This document shows, piece by piece, positions 1 to 6,643 of a stretch of 9,283 nucleotides of DNA. The position numbers and the translations under genes were made by a program. How positions within the stretch are numbered: the first letter of the stretch is position 1; the number at the start of each line of letters is the position of its first letter. Under the pieces are notes generated by a model. It was given only the letters and a program-made list of their open reading frames with translations, searched no databases and was not told where the DNA came from. Source of the stretch: an uncultured Bacteroidota bacterium (GTDB lineage Bacteria > Bacteroidota > Bacteroidia > UBA7662); NCBI GenBank assembly GCA_903908015.1, contig CAIVQI010000239.1:1-9283 (forward strand). The letters run 5' to 3'.

Positions 1-99
1 GCTTCAATATGGAACGGGGACGCACAAGCTTGAGCTGAACATGGAAGGCTGGCCGGCGGGCAGCTACCAGGTGCAGGTGCTGGGTGAAACCGCAGAAGG
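1..99 (+). repeat. Direct repeat, left copy (T9SS sorting-domain core)
   Basis: Bases 1-99 are identical, by base-by-base reading, to 6760-6858 in the same orientation. The identity breaks at base 100 (a here, g at 6859). The left limit is set by the window edge, so the repeat may be longer. By hand count 60 of the 99 bases are G or C, richer than the flanking intergenic DNA. Confidence 0.95.
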
Positions 100-142
100 A
101 AGCGTACAAAACATACATAGCACAGTACTTCAAGGTCGATAA
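1..142 (+). pseudogene. 3' end of a T9SS sorting-domain gene with a frame-disrupted tail (cut by window edge)
   Basis: The frame beginning at base 2 reads LQYGTGTHKLELNMEGW and on through a PAGSYQVQVLGETAEG segment. This is the pattern of the Bacteroidota T9SS type A C-terminal sorting domain (beta strands followed by G-x-Y-x-V-x-V), which targets secreted proteins to the outer-membrane translocon and is then removed. The 5' part lies outside the window. After base 99 the similarity to the second copy at 6760-6858 stops, and this frame runs into unrelated residues and a TAA at 140-142. Another frame (codons from about base 99) encodes EAYKTYIAQYFKVDKTVMI and ends at TAA 156-158, just before the terminator. 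That looks like the original C-terminus of a different sorting domain. I infer a mosaic or frameshifted gene end; an error in the sequence at about base 99 is the alternative. Confidence 0.55.
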
Positions 143-180
143 GACGGTTATGATTTAATTCGCTTCAGCTTTTGAAGATG

Positions 181-215
181 AAAAAAGGCGCACCCCAAAA
201 TGGTGCGCCTTTTTT
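181..215. terminator. Bidirectional rho-independent terminator
   Basis: A perfect 14-bp stem is formed by 181-194 (AAAAAAGGCGCACC) and 202-215 (GGTGCGCCTTTTTT) with a 7-base loop. The GC-rich core GGCGCACC is flanked by an A-run on the left and a T-run on the right, so transcripts from either strand end in a U-tract. It lies between the rightward sorting-domain gene end (158) and the leftward hydrolase gene stop (252), exactly where a shared terminator for convergent genes is expected. Confidence 0.9.
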
Positions 216-251
216 TTGGACTTAGCCGCCGATCAACGAATCTACAAGTAT

Positions 252-2291
252 TTATGCACGGTGGGTGGTATGGTGTAGGAAGGCATCAGAGGAATAGGGA
301 TTTTGAGCGGCATACTCATCGAATATCGTGGGGAATTCGCTGGGGGACGAACGGTGCTCAATAATTTCCACAAATCGTCTGGCTTCAATATGCTGAGGCT
401 CCAGATTTAGAGCAAAGTGAAGACAGGTTAAGGCATCCTCAATTTGGCCCAGCCAGGCGAGTGCTGCACCCAAAACAAAATGGGCTTCAGGAATAGCCTG
501 ACTAACATCCAAAGCATCGAGTGCTTTATCGGCGGCAGCTTCAAAGGATCCTTGCGCCAAGTATATTTTTGAAAGCAATACCATCCATTTGGGGTCGTCT
601 TCTGGTTTGATCAGGATTTTGCGGCAACAATCTGAAGCCCTATTAATTTCACCCAGGTTCAACCAAGCCTGTGCTACATTGGCAAGATGGTCACTTTTTT
701 GACCTACGATACGTTCAGCCTGTTCGACCAGTCGAGTTGCATCGGTCGTTTTTCGTTTTGAGCGCGCGCAAGTAGCCAGCAACAAAATTAATTCAACTGC
801 TGTAGGATGAGATTTGAGCACTTCGCTGGCTGCGAGTTCGGCTTCTTCTGTCTGGCCTGAAGCCAGGAGTGCTTGGGCCCAACCTACTCCATAGCGTAAA
901 ATTTGGGCTGATTTTTTCCACAGCAGTTCGTATAGCTCAGCCGCCTGATCATATTTTTTGGAGAATGAAAGAAATCCTGCAAGGTTATAGCGGCTTTCTC
1001 GCTCCACCAAGTCGATTTGTTCGGCTGAATTTTTGGGCAAAGCAGCGAGGTAACCCAGATCGATGAGTTGTTTTAGGGTGGCCACTTGTTGTAGGGGGTC
1101 AGTTTGGAGATCGGCCGGGTGAAGTCCATCTTTTTCCGCCTGATGTTCCCATGTCTCTACCCGTTCAGGTATTTGTCCTTCGGCAAACCATTCGCTAATC
1201 ACTTTCCCTGGCATGTCTTTTCCAGCAGGAAGTCCACATATAGCCAACAGGGTAGGCGCTACATCGAGCAAACTCATAGCAACCGCAGATTCAGTGACTT
1301 GAAGATTCGGACCTGATGCCACCCAAATACCGTAATTTCTATGCCATGAGGCCTCCATTTCCATTCTTTTTTCGGGCGACAAATGTTGGGTGACTGGTCT
1401 ATTGTTGCCATGGTGGAACCCGTGATCGGACAGGATCACAATGGCCGTATCATCATGCACATGCGACAGCAAACGGCCCAGGATGTCATCGTGCCAGGCA
1501 TATACAGCGTCCATGACGCCAGAAAAGAGGCTAAACTGTTTGTCAGAGACGTGCTTCATTTTGGGCGCACGAAATGACATAAACTCATGACCCATGGTAT
1601 CGATGGCGTCAAAAAAGAGCATAGACACATCCCAATCTTGGTGTTGCAGGAGCCACTCGCCTATTTGCGCTACACTCATCGCATAAGACAATTTCTGCGT
1701 CAACCCTTTAATCAAGTGGTCGTCAGATGTCGGTACTTCACGATAGCGCGGCAACCACTGTTGGATGTGTTCGGGCCGGAGTTCATGTTGATGCACAATC
1801 AATGATTCTATAATGTCATTGAGTTCGGCGGGGTGAACGGTACCGGGGAGCAACTTCTCAGCATGGGGATCCGTTTGGGTTAAGTCGACTTTTTCATGGA
1901 GTAGGTTGCTCACAATTACCCCATTAATGGGTTCTGCAGGATGGGAGGCGTACCAACCCACAACATGGGTACGAAGGTGGTTTTGGGAGAAAATGTTCCA
2001 AAGTGCTTTGGTTTTCCTTGTTGTGGATTGCACAACGCGGATGCCACTGCAATCAGGCTTGGGTTCAACAAAATTCAAAATACCGTGCATGTCAGGCCCC
2101 TTTCCGGTTGCTACGGTCGACCAAAGTAGGGGTGAAAGGCGCGGCTCAAGGGTTTTTAATGGGCAACGTACACCTTTTGCGATGATCGAACGGAGATTTG
2201 GCATCCCGCCCTTGGCCATCAGTGCATCTATTATGCCCCAGTCAGCCGCATCCCAACCCATAACCAGTAATTTTTTGCTTGAGGGCGTCAT
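252..2291 (-). CDS. Alkaline-phosphatase-superfamily phosphodiesterase/hydrolase with C-terminal TPR repeats
   Basis: The 679-residue protein carries the metal-site pattern of the type I phosphodiesterase/nucleotide pyrophosphatase branch of the alkaline phosphatase superfamily: G-W-D14, a probable nucleophile S53 in LSPLLWSTVATG (family members have Thr or Ser here), D231-T-M-G-H235, S-D289-H290-G and H317 in WHRNYG. These residues should hold two metal ions. From about residue 430 to 660 there are helix pairs of TPR type, usually a protein-interaction scaffold. There is no signal peptide, so it is probably cytoplasmic, unlike most secreted relatives. It has no C/S-x-P-x-R sulfatase motif, so it is not a formylglycine sulfatase. 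Its start overlaps the stop of the upstream regulator by ATGA, so the two are translationally coupled. The substrate is unknown. Its position opposite a PAPS/sulfotransferase operon suggests a nucleotide or sulfated or phosphorylated intermediate, which is inference only. Confidence 0.9.
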   Translation of the reverse strand: MTPSSKKLLVMGWDAADWGIIDALMAKGGMPNLRSIIAKGVRCPLKTLEPRLSPLLWSTVATGKGPDMHGILNFVEPKPDCSGIRVVQSTTRKTKALWNIFSQNHLRTHVVGWYASHPAEPINGVIVSNLLHEKVDLTQTDPHAEKLLPGTVHPAELNDIIESLIVHQHELRPEHIQQWLPRYREVPTSDDHLIKGLTQKLSYAMSVAQIGEWLLQHQDWDVSMLFFDAIDTMGHEFMSFRAPKMKHVSDKQFSLFSGVMDAVYAWHDDILGRLLSHVHDDTAIVILSDHGFHHGNNRPVTQHLSPEKRMEMEASWHRNYGIWVASGPNLQVTESAVAMSLLDVAPTLLAICGLPAGKDMPGKVISEWFAEGQIPERVETWEHQAEKDGLHPADLQTDPLQQVATLKQLIDLGYLAALPKNSAEQIDLVERESRYNLAGFLSFSKKYDQAAELYELLWKKSAQILRYGVGWAQALLASGQTEEAELAASEVLKSHPTAVELILLLATCARSKRKTTDATRLVEQAERIVGQKSDHLANVAQAWLNLGEINRASDCCRKILIKPEDDPKWMVLLSKIYLAQGSFEAAADKALDALDVSQAIPEAHFVLGAALAWLGQIEDALTCLHFALNLEPQHIEARRFVEIIEHRSSPSEFPTIFDEYAAQNPYSSDAFLHHTTHRA

Positions 2292-2704
2292 TGTTGGGGA
2301 ATTAGATCGGATATATGTTTATTTTTTAGAAACGCCACATTCAGGTCGCGCTGTTCTTTAAAAATGCTGCGGATGCTGCAGGCATCGGGATCCACACATT
2401 CGTCACAGGGGCTGAAATACTTGTATGTAACACAGGGTATAATTCCAATGGCCCCATCGAAAAGACGAATGACATCCACCAACGGAATGTCTGATGGCGA
2501 CTTGCGAATTCCATAGCCGCCGCCCTTGCCCCTTTTACTGCGTACCATGCCCGCTTTAGTAAGCTCAGTGAGGATGCTCTCCAAGAATTTTTTGGGAAGA
2601 TGCGCCTGTTTCGATAATGCATCAGACCCAATCGACGCACCAACAGGAAGTTGGGCCAACCGAACCAGTGCATGGAGGGCATATCGTGCCTTTTTGGAGA
2701 GCAT
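2288..2704 (-). CDS. Rrf2-family transcriptional regulator with four-cysteine loop
   Basis: The 138 residues match the Rrf2 family throughout: N-terminal MLSKKARYALHALVRLA, a winged helix with recognition segment LPKKFLESILTELTKAGMV, a wing SKRGKGGGYGIRK (residues 56-68), then DVIRLFDG. A cysteine cluster C91-x8-C100-x2-C103-x5-C109 follows, in the position where family members such as IscR and NsrR bind an Fe-S cluster. The spacing differs from IscR, and whether a cluster or a sulfur signal is sensed is open. Rrf2 members such as CymR control cysteine and sulfur metabolism in Firmicutes. Divergent placement from a sulfate-activation operon makes that operon the most likely target, with autoregulation. 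The stop codon overlaps the hydrolase start by 4 bases. The ATG at 2704 begins exactly at the conserved N-terminus. Confidence 0.93.
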   Translation of the reverse strand: MLSKKARYALHALVRLAQLPVGASIGSDALSKQAHLPKKFLESILTELTKAGMVRSKRGKGGGYGIRKSPSDIPLVDVIRLFDGAIGIIPCVTYKYFSPCDECVDPDACSIRSIFKEQRDLNVAFLKNKHISDLIPQQ

Positions 2705-2805
2705 AAGACAAAAATAAGCGAAAATGGGTGACGCCCTTTCATTTAAACCTATAAAACATATAGGAAATATATTTATATATTATATTAGCGCTTGAATTGC
2801 CTCAG
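2705..2805. promoter_or_regulatory. Divergent intergenic control region (rrf2 and the sulfate-activation operon)
   Basis: This AT-rich spacer of about 100 bases lies between two divergent transcription units and must hold both promoters. On the minus strand TATTTTTG (2709-2716) fits the Bacteroidota -7 element TAnnTTTG exactly but sits only a few bases from the rrf2 ATG, implying a near-leaderless message if used. TATGTTTT, on the minus strand inside the palindrome, is a one-mismatch alternative. On the plus strand TATATTAG (2781-2788) is a one-mismatch candidate for the operon. I found no well-spaced -33 TTTG for any of them, so the elements are tentative. Confidence 0.5.
2748..2764. promoter_or_regulatory. 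Candidate Rrf2 operator, 17-base palindrome
   Basis: CCTATAAAACATATAGG consists of perfect 6-base arms (CCTATA/TATAGG) around a 5-base centre. It lies between the divergent rrf2 and DUF2061-cysCDN starts. Rrf2 proteins bind as dimers to AT-rich dyads of similar size, so this is the best operator candidate in the spacer. It overlaps a possible minus-strand -7 element, compatible with autorepression. It is a single occurrence and unproven. Confidence 0.45.
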
Positions 2806-3075
2806 ATGTTTCGAAAACCAAGTTTGAAATACCCGCATCACTTGAAGATTGCCCCGGACCGGCAACGGCACCTGCTTAAAACCATATCTTGGCGGGCAAT
2901 AGGGACCCTCGATACGCTTCTGATCACTTGGTTGATTACAGGCTCTTTGGAGATCGGGGCCGCAGTCGGGGGCACGGAAGTCATCACCAAAATGCTCCTA
3001 TATTATGCCCATGAACGGGTCTGGTATAGGTATATACGGATAGGTAGGGGAAAAGTGGCCGATGCGCCACAATAA
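2806..3075 (+). CDS. DUF2061 family small membrane protein
   Basis: The 89-residue protein has the DUF2061 pattern: KTISWRAIGTLDTLLITWLI, a second hydrophobic stretch around GAAVGGTEVITKMLLYY, and the closing HERVW motif (residues 69-73). Two short membrane-spanning segments are likely (about 31-47 and 49-66), with basic termini. I chose the ATG at 2806; a TTG at 2797 would add three residues. The family's biochemical role is not established. In my recollection it recurs beside or fused to APS kinase in Bacteroidota, and here it is the first gene of the sulfate-activation operon, 14 bases ahead of cysC. A role in sulfate or sulfite handling at the membrane is inference. Confidence 0.88.
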   Translation: MFRKPSLKYPHHLKIAPDRQRHLLKTISWRAIGTLDTLLITWLITGSLEIGAAVGGTEVITKMLLYYAHERVWYRYIRIGRGKVADAPQ

Positions 3076-3089
3076 TTTGGGATACTGGT

Positions 3090-3653
3090 ATGGAATCTGA
3101 CAAACCGCATAGGGGTCTTGAAGCTGAGCCGAAAGGAAAAATGGGACAGGTATTTTGGATGACCGGATTGAGTGGGTCGGGTAAGACTACCCTTGCGCTG
3201 AAACTTCAAAGTTTAGCGCAGGCAGAGGGAATCAACGTGGTGGTGATTGATGGCGATCGCCTCAGACAAGGGCTGTGTGCCGATCTCAGCTTCGACGATT
3301 TTGGCCGAACCGAAAACAACCGTCGTGCTGCTCATTTGGCACAAATGTTAGCCGAACAGGATCAATGTGTGGTTGCGGCGCTCATTTCACCCCTTCAGAT
3401 GCATCGTGAACTTGCGCGTTCCATTATTGGTCCTCAGAATTTTGTTGAAGTATATGTCGACGCCCCCCTTGATGAATGCGCCAGACGCGATGTAAAAGGA
3501 CACTACAGACGTGTCTTGGAAGGGCAAATCAATAATTTTACTGGAATAAGCGCATCCTATGAACCGCCATTGAATCCCGATTTACACATACCCACCAATG
3601 AATGGACCGAAGAGCAGTCGGTTCAATACTTGTTTCAGGCCATCAGGAAATAA
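3090..3653 (+). CDS. cysC: Adenylyl-sulfate (APS) kinase
   Basis: It transfers phosphate from ATP to the 3' hydroxyl of APS, giving PAPS, in the cytoplasm. The 187-residue sequence has the Walker A loop GLSGSGKTT (26-34), the APS-binding block DGDRLRQGL (54-62) followed by DLSFDDFGRTENNRR, the ISP segment with S100 aligned to the phosphoserine of E. coli CysC, RRDVKGHYRR, and the lid motif FTGISASYEPP (150-160). The length is normal for a stand-alone enzyme. The ATG at 3090 leaves about 19 residues before the conserved core; the internal ATG at 3141 (MGQVFWMTGL) is an alternative start. Only 6 bases separate it from cysD, so it is clearly co-transcribed. It is not fused to CysN as in some bacteria. 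Confidence 0.97.
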   Translation: MESDKPHRGLEAEPKGKMGQVFWMTGLSGSGKTTLALKLQSLAQAEGINVVVIDGDRLRQGLCADLSFDDFGRTENNRRAAHLAQMLAEQDQCVVAALISPLQMHRELARSIIGPQNFVEVYVDAPLDECARRDVKGHYRRVLEGQINNFTGISASYEPPLNPDLHIPTNEWTEEQSVQYLFQAIRK

Positions 3654-3659
3654 ACCAAC

Positions 3660-4550
3660 ATGCAACCCATCGACGAGTTAGAGGCCGAGGCGATTTACAT
3701 CCTAAGGGAAACGTATGCCCAATTTGAGCGGGTTGCCCTCCTTTTTTCTGGTGGAAAAGACAGCATCGTGCTGACCCACCTTGCGGCCCGTGCATTTGAG
3801 CCCTATGTCATGCCGTTCCCTTTGTTGCATATCGACACAGGGCATAATTTCCCGGAAACCCTCCAATATCGTGATGAACTGGTTGAACAGAAGAGGTATG
3901 AATTGATCATAGGGTCCGTTCAAGCGTCCATCGACCAGGGAAGGGCCATAGAAGAACAAGGCATGGATGCTAGCCGCAATAGCCTACAAAGCATAACCCT
4001 CATGGATGCCATCAAGGAGCATCAATTCCAAGCCTGTTTGGGTGGTGGCCGGCGCGACGAAGAAAAAGCACGCGCCAAAGAACGTGTATTTTCCCTTCGG
4101 GATCCCGAGGGGCGTTGGAACCCCCACAGACAGCGTCCGGAGTTGTGGAATCACTATGTTGGGCAATGCAGACCAAATGAACATTTCCGTGTGTTCCCGC
4201 TTTCCAACTGGACCGAACTTGATGTATGGAACTACATCTGTAGGGAACAGATCGCGCTGCCCTCTCTATATTTTGCGCACCCAAGGGAGGTTGTGAATCG
4301 CAACGGCAGCTTAATCAGTGTTGGGCCATTCATGAAGCTCCAGGCAGGTGAAACAACAGACACCAAAATCGTCAGGTTCAGAACTTGTGGGGATATGCCC
4401 ATCACTGGCGCCATCGAATCGAGGGCTGAAAACCCGCAACAAGTGATCGTGGAATTAATGCAATGCCGGACATCAGAACGCGGCAGCCGTGCCGATGATC
4501 AAAGAGGCCATTCGGCCATGGAAGAACGCAAACGGGTTGGGTATTTTTAA
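3660..4550 (+). CDS. cysD: Sulfate adenylyltransferase small subunit
   Basis: This is the catalytic subunit of ATP sulfurylase (sulfate + ATP to APS + pyrophosphate), which works with the CysN GTPase. The 296 residues, close to the roughly 300 of E. coli CysD, contain the PP-loop SGGKDS (30-35), HIDTGHNFPET (58-68) on the nucleotide side, a central GGRRDEEKARAKER block, the WNPHRQRPELWNHY region, FPLSNWTELDVWNYI, and the diagnostic C-terminus RTSERGSRADDQRGHSAMEE ending in KRVGYF. The DTGHNFPE segment resembles the PAPS-reductase relatives more than the E. coli form, but the C-terminal signature settles the identity. The start at 3660 is 6 bases after the cysC stop; 11 bases follow to cysN. 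Confidence 0.97.
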   Translation: MQPIDELEAEAIYILRETYAQFERVALLFSGGKDSIVLTHLAARAFEPYVMPFPLLHIDTGHNFPETLQYRDELVEQKRYELIIGSVQASIDQGRAIEEQGMDASRNSLQSITLMDAIKEHQFQACLGGGRRDEEKARAKERVFSLRDPEGRWNPHRQRPELWNHYVGQCRPNEHFRVFPLSNWTELDVWNYICREQIALPSLYFAHPREVVNRNGSLISVGPFMKLQAGETTDTKIVRFRTCGDMPITGAIESRAENPQQVIVELMQCRTSERGSRADDQRGHSAMEERKRVGYF

Positions 4551-4561
4551 ATTTTGAGGTC

Positions 4562-5860
4562 ATGGATGAGCCAACCAAAACCGTACAACCACCGATTTTG
4601 AGGTTTCTTTTTGCAGGTAGTGTTGATGATGGAAAAAGTACCCTCATGGGTCGATTGTTCTACGATGCTCAGGCGTTGCCCGAGGACCAAATCAAACAAG
4701 TAGCCCAGTTTCGTACGCTTTCGGCAAACCAACAGCCCGATTTCAGCTTGTTTACCGACGGCCTTGCAGAAGAGCGTAAGCTGGGGGTGACCATCGACGT
4801 GGCGTACAGGTATTTTCAGACAGCACATAGGAAGTTCATTGTGGCCGACACCCCCGGTCATTTTCAGTACATGCGGAATATGTTTACTGGAGCCTCCACT
4901 GCGGATTTGGTCGTGTTTCTTTTGGATGTTCGCGAGGGATTGGTCGCGCAAACCCACCGACATATGTATTTGGCTCATCTCCTTCAGATTCCCAACTGGG
5001 TTCTTTGTATGAACAAAATGGACCTTGTGGGCTACCGAAAGCACGAATTTGAGCAAAAGGAACAAGAGGTGCGGCGCTGGGTTGCCCAGAAATTTGGCCG
5101 TCAATCGTTGGAGGTCCTGCCCATTTCCGCTTTGTATGGTGATAACGTGGTTGATCGGTCGATGCACATGTCGTGGTACGATGGCCGTACACTCTTGGAG
5201 GCCTTGGAAAGAACCCCATTACGGGCCATAAATGCCGAATTGCTTCGGTTTTCGGTTCAATTGGATGCAAAGCCATCTGAAACAAACAACACACTTTCTC
5301 AGGTGATTTTTGGACGGGTTGATTCTGGTATCCTGTCGGTGGGTGATCATCTCGAGTTGTGGCCAGAAAAACGGATGGGTGTGGTGGAAAGCATTTTTAT
5401 TGGTCAGCGTGAATTTCAGCAAGCCTCAGCGGGAATGTCGGTGGGGTTGCGGGGTAACTGGGGCATTCCTATGAGAAGAGGGCACTATCTGACGAATTCG
5501 GAACGGCCATTTTCGGTAAGTCGCTCACCCCAGGCGACCCTTTGTTGGTTATCAGAAGTCCCATGTAATTTTTCAAATTCCTACCTCATGAAACAGGGAC
5601 ACTCATTATATCCAATCACCCTACAATGGGTGTTCGACCATGAAATGAGTCTATTTGCACCTAAAAAGAGGCAGGACAGTCAGGTAAGGCGCTCAGAAAA
5701 TGATATTTTTGATGTGAGAATCATGGGTAATGATCGCATTATATACGATCTCTATTCCCTCAATCGGACGACAGGATCTTTCATTCTCATGCATGAAGCT
5801 ACTTTCGAAACATGTGCAGCAGGTTTTTTTGTGGCGAATGAGCAGCAGGGTATTCATTGA
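4562..5860 (+). CDS. cysN: Sulfate adenylyltransferase large subunit (GTPase)
   Basis: This elongation-factor-type GTPase activates CysD, coupling GTP hydrolysis to APS formation. The 432-residue protein has G1 GSVDDGKST (19-27), the CysN-specific stretch GLAEERKLGVTIDVAYRYF (68-86), G3 DTPGH (96-100), G4 NKMD (151-154) and G5-like ISALYG, followed by two beta-barrel domains. It is shorter than E. coli CysN (about 475), mainly because of a trimmed C-terminal region, and lacks a fused CysC domain. The ATG at 4562 directly precedes the conserved ILRFLFAGS entry. A weak GAGG lies very close to the start, so it is unlikely to act as a ribosome site. It ends at TGA 5858-5860, 20 bases before the sulfotransferase. 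Confidence 0.97.
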   Translation: MDEPTKTVQPPILRFLFAGSVDDGKSTLMGRLFYDAQALPEDQIKQVAQFRTLSANQQPDFSLFTDGLAEERKLGVTIDVAYRYFQTAHRKFIVADTPGHFQYMRNMFTGASTADLVVFLLDVREGLVAQTHRHMYLAHLLQIPNWVLCMNKMDLVGYRKHEFEQKEQEVRRWVAQKFGRQSLEVLPISALYGDNVVDRSMHMSWYDGRTLLEALERTPLRAINAELLRFSVQLDAKPSETNNTLSQVIFGRVDSGILSVGDHLELWPEKRMGVVESIFIGQREFQQASAGMSVGLRGNWGIPMRRGHYLTNSERPFSVSRSPQATLCWLSEVPCNFSNSYLMKQGHSLYPITLQWVFDHEMSLFAPKKRQDSQVRRSENDIFDVRIMGNDRIIYDLYSLNRTTGSFILMHEATFETCAAGFFVANEQQGIH

Positions 5861-5880
5861 TGAATGATTAGATTTGATCT

Positions 5881-6477
5881 ATGGAAACGTTCAAAAAATC
5901 GATCGTTTTGGTGAGTGGTTTGCCCCGATCCGGAACGAGCCTCGCGATGCAATTGTTGGAGGCGGCAGAATTGCCCTTGTTCACAGATGGAAAAAGAATT
6001 CCTGATGAGCACAATCCAAGAGGATATTTCGAACATGCCCAAATCTTAACGCTACCACAGAATGCGGCTTGGTTATCTGATGTGCGCGGACACGGACTGA
6101 AAGTCATTCATGCCTTGATTCCTTTTTTGCCCGACAACGAACACTACAAGATCATCTTCATGAATAGGTCGCTTCATGAGGTGGTAGAGAGTCAGTCGCG
6201 CATGTTAAAATCGCTCGGACGAAGTGGCGGGTTGATCACTCAAGAGAAGCTGGTTGATTCCTTGCATCAGGAGGTGCAAAGGTGTAAAACATGGATGAGC
6301 AGCCAACCGAACATAAGCGTACTTGAACTGTCATTTTCGGAATTAATTTTTAATCCTAAAGTGGCTATCGATCAAATTTTGTGCTTTTTAGCGGGGCTTG
6401 TGGACAATAACGAACGGGTAAAGTCCCAGATGATGGCCTGTATTCGATCCGAATTGTATCGTAATAGAATGGGCTAA
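5881..6477 (+). CDS. PAPS-dependent sulfotransferase-family protein
   Basis: The protein has the two PAPS-binding elements of sulfotransferases: the 5'-phosphosulfate loop SGLPRSGTSLAMQLLEA (12-28), and a 3'-phosphate element around N-R96-SLHEVVE-S104, where Arg and Ser are eight residues apart as in the canonical R130/S138 pair. At 198 residues it is short for the superfamily (usually 250 or more) and lacks the C-terminal RKGxxGDWKN motif of eukaryotic cytosolic enzymes. It belongs to a compact bacterial type with a TDG...DEHNPRGYFE segment (35-51). No signal peptide or membrane segment is seen, so it should act in the cytoplasm. As the last gene of an operon making PAPS, its donor is supplied next door. 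The acceptor (sugar, lipid, peptide or small molecule) cannot be read from the sequence. Confidence 0.85.
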   Translation: METFKKSIVLVSGLPRSGTSLAMQLLEAAELPLFTDGKRIPDEHNPRGYFEHAQILTLPQNAAWLSDVRGHGLKVIHALIPFLPDNEHYKIIFMNRSLHEVVESQSRMLKSLGRSGGLITQEKLVDSLHQEVQRCKTWMSSQPNISVLELSFSELIFNPKVAIDQILCFLAGLVDNNERVKSQMMACIRSELYRNRMG

Positions 6478-6485
6478 CGAGCCCA
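6470..6485 (+). terminator. Weak hairpin at the operon end
   Basis: TGGGCT-AACG-AGCCCA forms a 6-bp stem with a 4-base loop that includes the sulfotransferase stop codon. No U-tract follows (the next bases are atgtgcgg), so it is not a typical intrinsic terminator, though it could protect the 3' end. The rest of the spacer, about 6486-6643, shows no gene, strong terminator or recognisable RNA. Confidence 0.25.
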
Positions 6486-6643
6486 ATGTGCGGACCTGTA
6501 ATGTAGTCTGCCTTCTTATGGTCATGTGCAATGTGTTATTTTAATTATGGCACACATCAATCAGCAGATGAGCAGTGAACGATATGGCTGGACCTCGCCC
6601 CGTTCAAGATAAATCTTAATTGTTCATCAGAAAACGGCATTAG

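Noticed and set aside
1906..2361. 151-codon plus-strand ORF opposite the hydrolase
   Set aside because: It is antisense to the conserved metal-binding N-terminus of the hydrolase and has no independent support.
2341..2742. 133-codon minus-strand ORF overlapping the Rrf2 gene in another frame
   Set aside because: The Rrf2 frame has family motifs throughout; this one is an off-frame shadow with no motif.
2766..2781. AT-only dyad AATATAT-TT-ATATATT next to the candidate operator
   Set aside because: In such an AT-rich spacer this symmetry is expected by chance; it has no GC-anchored arms like the neighbouring palindrome.
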